DNA of 64,000 nt from Pyrinomonadaceae bacterium. GTDB taxonomy: Bacteria; Acidobacteriota; Blastocatellia; Pyrinomonadales; Pyrinomonadaceae. The translations under genes and the position numbers were made by a program. The stretch covers positions 682,001 through 746,000 of the forward strand of contig JAGOBH010000002.1 in assembly GCA_017983495.1 (NCBI GenBank), in the 5' to 3' direction. The notes under the pieces are model-generated. The model was not told where the DNA came from and ran no database searches. It saw nothing but the letters and a program-made list of their open reading frames with translations. Positions 35,748 to 45,101 of this stretch are shown here, one piece after another. Every line of letters begins with the position of its first letter. Positions within the stretch are counted from its first letter, which is position 1.

Positions 35748-36281
35748 TTACCGCCAAAAACGTAAAAAGCGTGTCATTCTTAGAACCGTGTTCGAAGTCT
35801 GGATCGCCGCCGCCGAAATGCTGAATCGCGTGGTCTTTTTGAGCTCATCGACCAATCTTACGGTTGCCTCTTTAAGCGATCGGAAACCCTGAACTATCGT
35901 CGATGGTTTTTCTTCCTTTTCCGCGGCTTCCGCTTCATCGTCGTCATCGCCGCCGAGATCTTCGCGGATCTTCTTTACAAGCTTTTCGAGCGAGGCGAGT
36001 TTGGTCCGGTCGCTGTCGGTCAACTGCGAGTTTTTGGAAAGGGAAGTTTCGAGTTCGCTTGAGAGTTTCAGTGCATTCTCTCCGCGTTCGAGCATTTCCT
36101 CGTAGTCTTTCTTTTCCTTTTCGATGCGGAGTTTGTCCATCATCTCGCGAACGCCCTTCGGTGGGGCTTCGCGTGGGCCGGGAAATGGCGAATTCGGATC
36201 GGAACCCTGTCCGTAAGCGGCAACCGCAGCAAATGCGGCCACGGCACAAAATACCAGGACTCTAAGACTCTGGGAAAACAT
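35748..36281 (-). CDS. Secreted coiled-coil protein, unknown
   Basis: 177 residues. The signal peptide is residues 1-25 (VFCAVAAFAAVAAYG). The central half is charged and helical (MMDKLRIEKEKKDYEEMLER), with an acidic run (GGDDDDEAEAAEKEEK) and a helical tail. No domain recognised. It precedes the VWA gene by 25 bases and probably shares its transcript. Confidence 0.65.
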   Translation of the reverse strand: MFSQSLRVLVFCAVAAFAAVAAYGQGSDPNSPFPGPREAPPKGVREMMDKLRIEKEKKDYEEMLERGENALKLSSELETSLSKNSQLTDSDRTKLASLEKLVKKIREDLGGDDDDEAEAAEKEEKPSTIVQGFRSLKEATVRLVDELKKTTRFSISAAAIQTSNTVLRMTRFLRFWR

Positions 36282-36302
36282 ACTTCACACTCACTCGGCC
36301 GT

Positions 36303-36926
36303 TTATTGCGGGCCGGTTTCCTGCGTTGGGTCGGGTGACGTTCCGGTCACCATCTCGACCAGCTTTGATAAGAACTCGTCCTCGGCAAGCCCCGAACTCG
36401 GCACCAAACGCCATTCACTGCTCAGTCCGTTACCTGCACGGCCCTCGACCTTGGCGATGACCGATACGTTGTTCTGGATGCCGTCGATCGATTGGACCTC
36501 GATCGTCAGGCTGTACTGAGCCCGTGACCACGCCGAATCGCTATAATCGAGCACTCCGTAGCGTCCAAGCTCGCTCTTTGTCGTCACCGGCCCTTTCGCA
36601 AATGCGAACGGCTGGGTGACGATAATGCCATCTTTAGGCCGCGAAGCTGCTTCGTCTATGATGATCCGCTTTTCGCGCAGAACCTCGGCGATCGTCTCGA
36701 GCAGCACGTCACGACGCGAATTCAGCTTGTATGGATTAGCCAGACGGTCGCGGACACGCGTCTTGCCTTTGCCCCAGTCGAATGAACGGCTGGCGTCGGT
36801 CGGACGTGTCGTGACCTTATTGCCCTCGTCCTTGATCTTTTGGGTCTGAGTATCGACGCCTTTTTGCCCGAACGAGATCGTTCCGGCTGACAAAAGGACG
36901 AAAAGAGAGGTTATTACTAGTCTCAT
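36303..36926 (-). CDS. Secreted protein, unknown
   Basis: About 207 residues from the ATG at 36926, which gives a signal peptide (MRLVITSLFVLLSAGTISFG). A longer frame to 37025 overlaps the glycosyltransferase end and would hide it. The mature part contains VLLETIAEVLREKRIIIDEA and QYSLTIEVQSIDGIQNNVSV, resembling small outer-membrane-associated lipoprotein-like folds, but no family is certain. It precedes the coiled-coil protein by 21 bases. Confidence 0.6.
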   Translation of the reverse strand: MRLVITSLFVLLSAGTISFGQKGVDTQTQKIKDEGNKVTTRPTDASRSFDWGKGKTRVRDRLANPYKLNSRRDVLLETIAEVLREKRIIIDEAASRPKDGIIVTQPFAFAKGPVTTKSELGRYGVLDYSDSAWSRAQYSLTIEVQSIDGIQNNVSVIAKVEGRAGNGLSSEWRLVPSSGLAEDEFLSKLVEMVTGTSPDPTQETGPQ

Positions 36927-37021
36927 ATTATGACGCTGCGCCGAAAAGTGCTGCCAACTTAAAATATAGAGCAAACGCCCGTTATTTGGAAGATATGATG
37001 TAAGGAAAATGGTTAAGGTTG

Positions 37022-37807
37022 TCATTTGCCGCCGCGGCTGCCGTGCCGGGGCTTACCATTTTGCAATTCGTAGAGCATCATGTGCTTGAGAGCGGCGTGA
37101 TACGCCGAAAAGGCGGCGATCGTCAGGCCGGGAACGCCGTCGAGAAAACCAGCCTTAAGAATGTAGTCTTTTGTGAACGCGGTCGGCCCAGCAGCGGCAA
37201 TCTGTAACGCGGAGGTTCGTTTTCCACGCTCGTGCATCGCCTGTGCCCCAAGTGGTGCGTATCGCTCGACCAGCATCGCTGCGTGATGCTTTACGCTATC
37301 AACGCTTTTGTGAATGAGGTCGCCTTTGAGTTGCCCGATCGTCGCACCAGCCCGCATTTCGACCGATTCGTGAATGACGACCTGCTTCCAGGCTGCTTTT
37401 CGGCGGTCAAACAGCCGCAGCTGACGGTCCGGGTACCAACTGCCGTGCCTGATCTCACGGCCCATATATATCGAGAGCCTCGGAACCGTATAACCGTCAA
37501 ATGCCAATTCATCCGATTCTTTGATCTGTTTGATCTCTGCCGCAAGTTCAGCGGACACGCGTTCATCGGCGTCGAGACTGAATACAATGTCGTTTGACGC
37601 CTCGTCGGTCGCAAACTGTTTCTGCTCGGAAAATCCCGCCCAGTCCCGCTCGACCACTCGTGCACCAAGCTCAGCCGCGATCTCTCGCGTGTTGTCGGTA
37701 CTGTGCGAATCGACAACGAGCACCTCGTCGGCCCAATAGACCGACCGCAGGGCATCAGCGATCTTTGCCTCTTCGTTCAATGTAATGATCGTCACCGAGA
37801 TCTTCAC
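37022..37807 (-). CDS. Family 2 glycosyltransferase (WaaE/KdtX-like)
   Basis: 261 residues. GT-A fold with SVTIITLNEEAKIADALRSV, VDSHSTDNT and FSLDADERVS, the latter carrying the DxD metal site. The C-terminal helix region and overall length match LPS-core beta-glucosyltransferases of the WaaE/KdtX type. It would act at the cytosolic face of the inner membrane. No other LPS core genes adjoin. The call to family is firm, the acceptor is not known. Confidence 0.85.
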   Translation of the reverse strand: MKISVTIITLNEEAKIADALRSVYWADEVLVVDSHSTDNTREIAAELGARVVERDWAGFSEQKQFATDEASNDIVFSLDADERVSAELAAEIKQIKESDELAFDGYTVPRLSIYMGREIRHGSWYPDRQLRLFDRRKAAWKQVVIHESVEMRAGATIGQLKGDLIHKSVDSVKHHAAMLVERYAPLGAQAMHERGKRTSALQIAAAGPTAFTKDYILKAGFLDGVPGLTIAAFSAYHAALKHMMLYELQNGKPRHGSRGGK

Positions 37808-37840
37808 GAGCTAAATTTTCGCAGAGTTGAGACGAAACTG

Positions 37841-37866
37841 AAAGTGCCGCTCGAAAGCGGCACTTA
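37841..37866 (-). terminator. Hairpin after the TolC family gene
   Basis: A perfect 10-bp stem, AAGTGCCGCT with AGCGGCACTT, around a CGAA tetraloop. It lies downstream of the minus-strand TolC gene and upstream of the glycosyltransferase. The T run on the minus strand is short. Confidence 0.65.
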
Positions 37867-37889
37867 TCTGAGTTAGGTTAGCTCGGCAT

Positions 37890-39662
37890 CTACTTGATAT
37901 CGAGGGGTGACGCCAACGTGATGTTATTAGCACGTAATGACGTTGCGGTCGCACGCTGCAGGTCCGAAAGTGCCTTGTTATAGTCGGTTTCGGCACGGAT
38001 CTCGGCGTTGCGGGCGTTCGCGAGCGAATTCTCACGCTGAAACAGGATGAACGTCGTCGAGCGTCCCGCGTCATAGAGTTTTCGTTCGCCGTCGAGGAGC
38101 GTTTCCGCACTCTCGCGAGCACGCCGAGCGGTCAAAACACGCTGGCGGGTCGTTTCGACCGCCTGGACAGCATTTCGCACCTCGACGATCACCGACTGTT
38201 CCTGGCCGCGTGTCTGAGCCGCGATCTGTTCGCCGGTAATTCGGGCGGCGTCGAGATTCGCTTTCGCAGTGCGGTTTCGAAACGGGAACGAGATCGTTAC
38301 TCCGATCGAATAGTTCGGGGCGTCCGTGCGAAACATATTAGACATTGAACGGCCAAAGCCGCCCACAAAGTAGGATGGAGCACCCGGAATAGCGATCAGC
38401 GGATTAGGGATCTGCGATCCCGGCGGCAGCAGCGTATTCAGGTTCGTCCTCAGGATCTCCTCATTTCCGTTGAATTGATTTACAAACGTCGAAGCCGACG
38501 AAATGTTGCCGCGTGAAAACCCGTCCAGCGAGAAAGTAGTGTTCAGATCGATCTGCGGACGCGTCTGGTTCTTAAAATACCGGATGTCGATGTCGTTGAT
38601 CTCGTTCTGCAGTTTCAGACGCTTTAGCTCAAAACGATTGTCCATCGCGTCCTTCATCGCCGTGTCAAGATTGGCCGAATCGACACTGAATACCGGTTTG
38701 TCGGTCGGCATGAACGTCTGGGTCCATTCCGGTGCCGTCGTGTCTTTGAGCAGCAACTGCTTGAGCTGATTTTCGGCTACCGAAACTTGCTGTGTTGCGG
38801 ACAACAGGTCGCCTTCGCGGCTTGCAAGCTCGGTCTCGACCGACGCACGCTCAAGCGGAGCGGCCGCACCGGCGTCGATCTTGGCTTCGATCTGCCGGAG
38901 GTTCTCACGAGCGAGATTTACGTTCGCACTGACATTCTGCTGATTTCGAAGTGCGAAAACCAGGTCCCAATACGCGGACTGCACCGACGAGATCGTTCTG
39001 ATCGCCTGCAGGCGAAAGTCCGAATCGTTCTGTTCGAGCCGCTTTTTCGCGATCTTTAGCTGTTGACGCTTGCTGTCAATGTTAAAGTTGCGCGCCAGCG
39101 GTTGTGTGTACGATATCCCAAGACTTGACGAATAGACCGCACTGCTTCCGACACTTGCAACCGACCCTGACGTCACCTGAGCCTGCGCGAATTGATTCTC
39201 GGTACGCTGATTGTTAAAAAATACCTGATAGTTACCGCCGCCGGGCCTTATGAACTTGGTCATGTTCCCGTTGACCCGAAAATCGTTGGTCGCCGCCGAA
39301 CCCGTGCTCGAATTACGCGTGTAGTTTGGGTTGACCGTAAAAACCGGGTCAAAAATACCCAACTGAGAACGAATACTCGTTTCGCCGATCCGTACGCTGG
39401 TTCTCGAAAATTCGATGTCGTTGTTATTTTCAAGTGCCCTGCGGATTGCGTCATCCAGCGTCAGTGAGATCGGCTGAGCTGTCTGCACGCCGACGCGGTT
39501 CATCGTCGTCACGCCCGGCAGGGAAACCGGCGTGGTCACCGCGGGCGTCGTGCTGATGTTGCTCGTCTTGATCTGAGCCACCTGCTGGTCGGTCTGAGCC
39601 GCGGCCGAAACTGCCGCTGTCAGCATGATTGAAAAAATTAACGATTTTGATCGCTTAAAGGT
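37890..39662 (-). CDS. TolC family outer membrane efflux protein
   Basis: About 590 residues from ATG 39662, with signal peptide (SLIFSIMLTAAVSAAA). The outer-membrane efflux repeats are visible: LTLDDAIRRALENNNDIEFS, then a long coiled-coil with DLVFALRNQQNVSANVNLAR, and a second copy (ITGEQIAAQTRGQEQ, LTARRARESAETLLDGER). It forms a trimeric channel spanning the outer membrane and periplasm. Longer than E. coli TolC (about 470 mature) owing to loops near residues 120-180 and 400-440. No inner-membrane partner is adjacent. Confidence 0.9.
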   Translation of the reverse strand, partial: TFKRSKSLIFSIMLTAAVSAAAQTDQQVAQIKTSNISTTPAVTTPVSLPGVTTMNRVGVQTAQPISLTLDDAIRRALENNNDIEFSRTSVRIGETSIRSQLGIFDPVFTVNPNYTRNSSTGSAATNDFRVNGNMTKFIRPGGGNYQVFFNNQRTENQFAQAQVTSGSVASVGSSAVYSSSLGISYTQPLARNFNIDSKRQQLKIAKKRLEQNDSDFRLQAIRTISSVQSAYWDLVFALRNQQNVSANVNLARENLRQIEAKIDAGAAAPLERASVETELASREGDLLSATQQVSVAENQLKQLLLKDTTAPEWTQTFMPTDKPVFSVDSANLDTAMKDAMDNRFELKRLKLQNEINDIDIRYFKNQTRPQIDLNTTFSLDGFSRGNISSASTFVNQFNGNEEILRTNLNTLLPPGSQIPNPLIAIPGAPSYFVGGFGRSMSNMFRTDAPNYSIGVTISFPFRNRTAKANLDAARITGEQIAAQTRGQEQSVIVEVRNAVQAVETTRQRVLTARRARESAETLLDGERKLYDAGRSTTFILFQRENSLANARNAEIRAETDYNKALSDLQRATATSLRANNITLASPLDIK

Positions 39663-39805
39663 CATTATGAGATCGCTCCGGTTCTTCACCGCTGAGAATG
39701 TATTAAAGCTTAGAAACTCAAACGCTTACTACGTCACGCCGTTTAGCATTGTTTCAACTATCTTTACTTCGATTCAGACTGCGAATCGTTGAATTTTCAC
39801 CCGAT

Positions 39806-39834
39806 TTGAGTTATCGTCAAGCTTTTAATATACG
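39806..39834 (+). promoter_or_regulatory. Candidate promoter of gap
   Basis: -35-like TTGAGT (39806-39811), 17-base spacer and -10-like TATACG (39829-39834), about 30 bases before the gap start. Both hexamers deviate from consensus. Confidence 0.45.
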
Positions 39835-39862
39835 CACTTTTTACGGAGGAATCTAAATCTAA

Positions 39863-40870
39863 ATGGCTATTAAAGTAGGTATTAACGGCTTTGGACGCAT
39901 CGGACGTGCTGTGGTGAGAACCTGGCTCGGCGACGCTGACATCGATCTCGTTGCGGTCAATGACCTGACCGACACCAAAACGCTTGCGCATTTGCTCAAG
40001 TACGACTCGGTCATGGGCAACCTTGACCACAATATTACTGCCGGCGACGGCACAATTACTGTTGAAAACGACACTTTTCGCGTTTTTTCGGAAAAGGACC
40101 CGTCGCTCATCCCGTGGGATGAGGTCGGAGCCGACATCGTTATCGAATCGACCGGCCGCTTTACCAAGGCTGAGGACGCCCGCAAGCATCTTCGCGGCAG
40201 TGTGAAAAAGGTCGTCATCTCAGCTCCGGCAAAGGGCGAGGATGTGACGATCGTACTCGGCGTCAACGAAAACGTCTACGACGCTGCCAATCACCACATC
40301 ATCTCGAACGCATCTTGCACGACCAACTGTCTCGCACCGGTCGCCAAGGTCATGCACGATACGTTTGGCATCAAGAACGCCCTGATGAACACGATCCACA
40401 GCTACACCAATGACCAGCAGCTGCTTGATCTGCCGCATAAGGACCTTCGCCGGGCTCGCGCCGCTGCTCTTTCAATGATCCCGACCTCGACCGGTGCTGC
40501 CAAGGCCGTAGCTCTGGTAATACCGGAACTCAAGGGCAAATTTGACGGTATTTCGGTCCGCGTTCCGACGCCCAACGTTTCGCTCGTCGATGTCGTCATG
40601 AACGTTGAGAAGTCGACATCGGTCGAAGAGGTGAACGCCGTTCTCAAGGCGGCCGCCAACGGCCCGCTGAAGGGAATTCTGGCGTTTAGCGAAGAGCCGC
40701 TCGTCTCTATCGACTTCAAGGGTAACTCGAACTCATCCATCGTAGATGCTGAGAACACTAAGGTTATCGACGGCACGTGTGTCAAGATCCTGTCCTGGTA
40801 CGATAACGAATGGGGCTATTCGTGCCGCGTTCGCGACCTGGTCAAATTCATTGCCGCCAAGGGATTGTAA
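39863..40870 (+). CDS. gap: Glyceraldehyde-3-phosphate dehydrogenase
   Basis: 335 residues. NAD-binding [10 protein letters not shown] at the N-terminus; catalytic Cys152 in [12 protein letters not shown], with the partner His near 179 (NTIHSYTND). It converts glyceraldehyde-3-phosphate to 1,3-bisphosphoglycerate in glycolysis. The Asp after the second strand (AVNDLTD) is consistent with NAD preference. A GGAGG lies 13 bases before the ATG, a longer spacing than usual. pgk lies 2.9 kb downstream on the same strand. Confidence 0.97.
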   Translation: MAIKVGINGFGRIGRAVVRTWLGDADIDLVAVNDLTDTKTLAHLLKYDSVMGNLDHNITAGDGTITVENDTFRVFSEKDPSLIPWDEVGADIVIESTGRFTKAEDARKHLRGSVKKVVISAPAKGEDVTIVLGVNENVYDAANHHIISNASCTTNCLAPVAKVMHDTFGIKNALMNTIHSYTNDQQLLDLPHKDLRRARAAALSMIPTSTGAAKAVALVIPELKGKFDGISVRVPTPNVSLVDVVMNVEKSTSVEEVNAVLKAAANGPLKGILAFSEEPLVSIDFKGNSNSSIVDAENTKVIDGTCVKILSWYDNEWGYSCRVRDLVKFIAAKGL

Positions 40871-40933
40871 TTCGCCGGACCGACACGCTGCGGCATCTTC
40901 CGGGACGCCGCAGCGTGTCTCATATCCCAATTT

Positions 40934-43270
40934 ATGAAACATCACCGCGTAGTTTGCGTCTTCCTCGGTTTCATTCTGCTCTTTGCCCAGACGGGCATCA
41001 TTCTCGCTCAAAAGACTAAGGCAAAGCCGAAATCGCCTCCGACCGTCACTGCGGCACCGGTTCGAATCACCAAGCTCGGTTCCGTCACGGTTTCCGGCGG
41101 TGAAACGCCGCTCAACATGACGCCCGCCCAGCAATTACGCTGGGATTCGTTTATTAAGATCTGGCAGACGCTGCGGGACAATTATTTTGATCAGACGTTC
41201 AACAATCTCGATTGGGACAAGATAAAGCTCGAATACAAGCCAAAGGTCGTCGCGGCTAAGACTGACATTGCCTTTCATGCTGTGATGCAGGAAATGATCG
41301 ACCGTTTGGGCAAATCTCACTTCGCGATCGTGCCGGCCGAGGTCTTTAAGGAGATCGAAACCGCCAAGACCGAGGCTCGTGCCCGCGAAAAATGGCGTCT
41401 CGAAGCGAAAAAGGCCGCAGCGGACGAGAGCGAAGAGCCCGAACCGGAAGAACCGCTCTTTGACGAGGCCGAATCTCAGTTCGGCATCGGCGTTGAGCTC
41501 CGGTTGATCGATAAACAGTTCGTCATCACCAGATTTGAGCGCAACTCGGCCGCCGAGTATGCCGGAGTCAAGGTTGGCTATGTCATCGACAAGATCAACG
41601 GCGTTTCGCTGTCCGAAATGGTCAACCGCATCTCGGTGTACTACTCATTCATTCGCAATTTCGACCGTTACTTGCCGCAGCAGATCGTTTTATGGTTTCT
41701 CAACGGCGAAAAAGACTCTGAAGTGTCGATCACGTGCCTCGACGCTGACGATAAACCCGTTGAATTCAAGATCCGCCGCGAACGCATCAAGGGCCAGACC
41801 GTTTCGATCGGGGCAAACCTACCCGAACAGTACCTCAAATTCGACTCGTTTCCGCTAAATGATGACGTTGGGTACATGCGTTTCAGCATGTTCGCCTTGC
41901 CGGTGGTCGAAAAGTTTTGCGCGTCGATCGCCGAACACAAAGACAAGAAAGCGATCATCATCGACTTGCGTGGAAACGTAGGCGGTATTATCGGCACAAT
42001 GTACGCCATTTCCGGCATGCTATCGGACAAGCCGGTCGATATCGGCACGCTGATATACAAGGTAGGAAGTGAGAAGATGATCGCGACCTCGAAGGCCAAG
42101 AACTACAAGGGCCGGGTCGTCGTGCTTGTCGACGGCCAATCGGTTTCAGCCGCCGAGCTTTTCGCATCTGCATTACAAGAAAATGGCCGTGCCGTCATCG
42201 TCGGCGATACTACGGCCGGCGAGGCTCTGCCCGCAATGTCGGTCGCTCTGCCGACCGGCGGCGTCTTCATGTACCCTTTCGCCAATTTCAAGACGCGCAG
42301 CGGGACATTTCTCGAGGGTTTGGGCGTCAAACCCGACTTTCAGACATCGCTCGACCGCCGTTCGCTGCTCGCCGGCACCGACACGCAGCTCCAAAAGGCG
42401 CTCTCGCTGATCGCCGAGAGCAAGACCATTCCGGCCTCAAAGGCTGAGGCCGCGCCGCCGCCTGCCGCGAAAACGATCGATGTTGATTCTGAAGCGGCAC
42501 TTCCACCGCCGCCCAAAGCAGTTCCGAAGAAAGCGCTGTCGAATGCTGCTCCCGGCACTGTCGGTATTGGAAGCGGCATCGGAACAGGTTCAGCACCGGC
42601 CCCGCCGGCCCCGGTCAGGGACGCCCGTTCCGTCGCGATAATCAACGACTACCTCAACGCGATCGGCGGTCGCGATGGTTGGAACGCGATCAAAACATAC
42701 TCGGTCGCCGGCACCCAGCGGATCGGATACCGCGGATCCGAGACTGTCGCGGAGTTTCGTGCGTTTCGCCAGGACCCCGATAAATACACCTTGATATTCA
42801 CAACGCCGGTTGTCGGCGACGTTCGGCAGATCGTCAACGGTAAGGTCTCTGTTCGTCAGAGCGATTTTGGTATCGATGTCGATACTCCTGTTCCAAGATC
42901 GATCAAAGACGTCGATATTTTCTCGACTATCCTCGAGTTGCTCGACCACGAAAACCTCGTTTCGCTCGAATTTCAGGGTGCCTTTGACCGTGACGGGCGA
43001 AGGTGTAACATAATTCAGGCAAGGTCTAAAATTGGTGCCACGATCGGTCTGGCTTTCGATGTCGAAACCAAGATGCTGGTCAGCTATGCGGACCGCTATT
43101 CGACGACCGAATTTGGCGATTACCGAAGGGTTGGAGCCCTGACGATGCCGCATTTGGTCAACATGGGGTCAACGCTGTCTTTGTTCATCGATAAAATAGA
43201 GATCAACCAGCCGATCGACGAGGCATATTTCAAACGAAAGGAGAACTGTTTTGACAAACCACTTCAATAA
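40934..43270 (+). CDS. S41 family (C-terminal processing) peptidase with C-terminal lipoprotein-sorting-like domain
   Basis: 778 residues. Signal peptide (to about 25), helical N-domain, PDZ domain near 180-260 (FGIGVELRLIDKQFVITRFE, KVGYVIDKINGVSL), then the S41 protease core: IDLRGNVGGIIG, and the nucleophile in GQSVSAAELFASALQ with the general-base region GRAVIVGDTTAGEA. A Pro/Ala linker follows, then a C-terminal domain (YLNAIGGRDGWNAIKTYSVA) resembling outer-membrane lipoprotein-sorting (LolA/LolB-like) folds. Probably trims or monitors envelope proteins. The combination of protease and lipid-binding-like domain is less common. Confidence 0.85.
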   Translation: MKHHRVVCVFLGFILLFAQTGIILAQKTKAKPKSPPTVTAAPVRITKLGSVTVSGGETPLNMTPAQQLRWDSFIKIWQTLRDNYFDQTFNNLDWDKIKLEYKPKVVAAKTDIAFHAVMQEMIDRLGKSHFAIVPAEVFKEIETAKTEARAREKWRLEAKKAAADESEEPEPEEPLFDEAESQFGIGVELRLIDKQFVITRFERNSAAEYAGVKVGYVIDKINGVSLSEMVNRISVYYSFIRNFDRYLPQQIVLWFLNGEKDSEVSITCLDADDKPVEFKIRRERIKGQTVSIGANLPEQYLKFDSFPLNDDVGYMRFSMFALPVVEKFCASIAEHKDKKAIIIDLRGNVGGIIGTMYAISGMLSDKPVDIGTLIYKVGSEKMIATSKAKNYKGRVVVLVDGQSVSAAELFASALQENGRAVIVGDTTAGEALPAMSVALPTGGVFMYPFANFKTRSGTFLEGLGVKPDFQTSLDRRSLLAGTDTQLQKALSLIAESKTIPASKAEAAPPPAAKTIDVDSEAALPPPPKAVPKKALSNAAPGTVGIGSGIGTGSAPAPPAPVRDARSVAIINDYLNAIGGRDGWNAIKTYSVAGTQRIGYRGSETVAEFRAFRQDPDKYTLIFTTPVVGDVRQIVNGKVSVRQSDFGIDVDTPVPRSIKDVDIFSTILELLDHENLVSLEFQGAFDRDGRRCNIIQARSKIGATIGLAFDVETKMLVSYADRYSTTEFGDYRRVGALTMPHLVNMGSTLSLFIDKIEINQPIDEAYFKRKENCFDKPLQ

Positions 43271-43706
43271 CGCGATCAGTAAAGTTAAGGGTATCTTCAA
43301 TATGGGCAATTCGGTAAATCTCGGCTTTGTCGTATTGCTCCTTGTCGTTCTCGGCTGTTCGTGCCCCGAAAGGCTTAGCGAATTCACCAAAGGCGGCGGT
43401 TCCTCGTCTAACAACATTAATAGAGCTACGCCGGAACCAACCCTGACACCGGGCAAATCGACCACGACCTCAAGCAAAGCCGAATACGACGTCACTAAGG
43501 CCAAATACGATCAGCTTTCGATCGGAATGGAACGCTCGAAGGTCGAATCGATCCTCGGCGGCAAGGGAATCGAGGTCAGCAGTTCAAAAGGCGGCAATAT
43601 GAGTTTTTCGGTCAACAAATGGGTTGGTGAAAATTACAAATCCATCATCCTGTCGTTCAAAAACGATAAGATCATGACCAAATCACAAGTCGGCCTGGAC
43701 AAGTAG
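43251..43706 (+). CDS. Small lipoprotein, BamE/DUF3862-like
   Basis: 151 residues from a TTG that overlaps the end of the S41 gene and has GGAG seven bases upstream. A later ATG at 43302 would give a compact lipoprotein signal with lipobox VVLGC; both starts are possible. After a Ser/Thr/Pro linker, the domain YDQLSIGMERSKVESILGG and a following beta segment resemble the BamE/SmpA fold. Such proteins sit on the periplasmic face of a membrane. It is translationally linked to the S41 protease. Confidence 0.7.
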   Translation: MTNHFNNAISKVKGIFNMGNSVNLGFVVLLLVVLGCSCPERLSEFTKGGGSSSNNINRATPEPTLTPGKSTTTSSKAEYDVTKAKYDQLSIGMERSKVESILGGKGIEVSSSKGGNMSFSVNKWVGENYKSIILSFKNDKIMTKSQVGLDK

Positions 43707-43711
43707 CTTTT

Positions 43712-43770
43712 TCTTTTTAATTTTTCTTCTTAGCGTCTTTGCGACTTTGCGGGAAACGACGCTTTTTGTT
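43712..43770. repeat. Intergenic GCGTCTTTGCGACTTTGCGG-type repeat
   Basis: The gap before pgk contains a T-rich run, then short direct repeats of a TTTGCG unit ending in GGGAAACGACGC. Its simple repeat structure is unlike the flanking coding sequence. Its distribution outside the window cannot be tested here. Confidence 0.4.
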
Positions 43771-43778
43771 GCTTAGTT

Positions 43779-45086
43779 ATGTTCAAGAAAACCATCAGAA
43801 ATATAGACATTCACGGAAAACGCGTCTTTATTCGCGTTGATTTCAACGTCCCCATCAAGGACGGCGTTATCGCCGACGACACCCGCATTCTCGGGGCTTT
43901 GCCGACGATCAGATACGCCGTTGAACAGGGAGCCAGTGTCATCCTCGCATCCCATCTTGGCCGCCCGATCAAGGACAAGAAAAAAGCTGAGGAAAAGGGA
44001 ATTCCGTATGACGCGGCGAAATACAGTCTCAAGCCTGTATTCGAATACCTCAAAACGCTGCCTGAACTGACCGATGTTCGGGTAGCCGGTCAATCCGAGT
44101 TGCAGTTTGAGCGAGTTTTTTTTGCCGGCGTTTGGGTTGATAACCGCTACGATGATGACGACGCGTTCACCCTCGAAGACGTGGAGTCTATGGTCTATGC
44201 ACTTGAGCCTGGACAGATTCTCTTGTTAGAGAACTTGCGTTATTTTGCAGGCGAGGAAAAGAACGATCCCGAATTCGCCAAACAGCTCGCATCGCTCTGC
44301 GATGTCTACGTCAATGACGCATTTGGCACCGCTCACCGTGCTCACGCCTCGACCGAGGGCATCACACACCATGTTGACGATTGTGTCGCCGGATTGCTGA
44401 TGGAAAAGGAACTTGAGTTTCTAGGCAAGGCACTTCACGACCCCGAACGCCCGTTTGTCGCCATTCTCGGCGGTGCGAAAGTTTCCGACAAGATCCCGGT
44501 CATCGAATCGCTGATCAAACGAAAGGTCGACAAACTGCTCATTGGTGGAGCGATGGCGTACACGTTTTTCAAAGCTCAGGGTTACACCATCGGCAAATCG
44601 CTCTGCGAAGACGAGATGATGCCCAAGGCTCTCGAGATAGAGCAGATGGCAAAAGATGCCGGTGTCGAACTGCTGCTGCCGACCGACCATCAGGTCGTCG
44701 ACAGCTACGATCCGCTTTCTTCGCGTAAGACCATCCCGATCGCGTTCACAAATACCGGGCTCGTCGGCCTCGATATCGGTATTGAGACAGTCGCGATATT
44801 CGAACGTGCCCTCGAAGGAGCCAAGACCATCGTCTGGAACGGCCCGATGGGAATGTTCGAGGAAAAACCCTTCGATCAGGGCACCGTCGCGATTGCCGAG
44901 GCCGTCGCGGACGCCACGGACAAAGGCGCTATCTCCATCGTCGGCGGCGGCGATTCCGTCTCAGCGGTCAATCAGGCAGGCCTCAACGACCGGATCAGCC
45001 ACATCTCGACCGGCGGCGGAGCCACGCTCGAATTCCTGGCGGGCGACGAACTCCCCGGCGTTGCGGCTCTCGACGACAAAGTCTAA
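43779..45086 (+). CDS. pgk: Phosphoglycerate kinase
   Basis: 435 residues. RVDFNVPIKDG, SHLGRP, the basic substrate residues, ILGGAKVSDK and WNGPMGMFE (hinge) and VGGGDSVSA (ATP site) are all present. It transfers the acyl-phosphate of 1,3-bisphosphoglycerate to ADP. It is about 40 residues longer than most bacterial enzymes because of a segment at about 105-140 (FFAGVWVDNRYDDDDAFTL). This does not touch the active-site motifs. tpiA, which often adjoins pgk, is 8.9 kb away. Confidence 0.96.
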   Translation: MFKKTIRNIDIHGKRVFIRVDFNVPIKDGVIADDTRILGALPTIRYAVEQGASVILASHLGRPIKDKKKAEEKGIPYDAAKYSLKPVFEYLKTLPELTDVRVAGQSELQFERVFFAGVWVDNRYDDDDAFTLEDVESMVYALEPGQILLLENLRYFAGEEKNDPEFAKQLASLCDVYVNDAFGTAHRAHASTEGITHHVDDCVAGLLMEKELEFLGKALHDPERPFVAILGGAKVSDKIPVIESLIKRKVDKLLIGGAMAYTFFKAQGYTIGKSLCEDEMMPKALEIEQMAKDAGVELLLPTDHQVVDSYDPLSSRKTIPIAFTNTGLVGLDIGIETVAIFERALEGAKTIVWNGPMGMFEEKPFDQGTVAIAEAVADATDKGAISIVGGGDSVSAVNQAGLNDRISHISTGGGATLEFLAGDELPGVAALDDKV

Positions 45087-45101
45087 ATAGCTGATCTTCC
45101 C

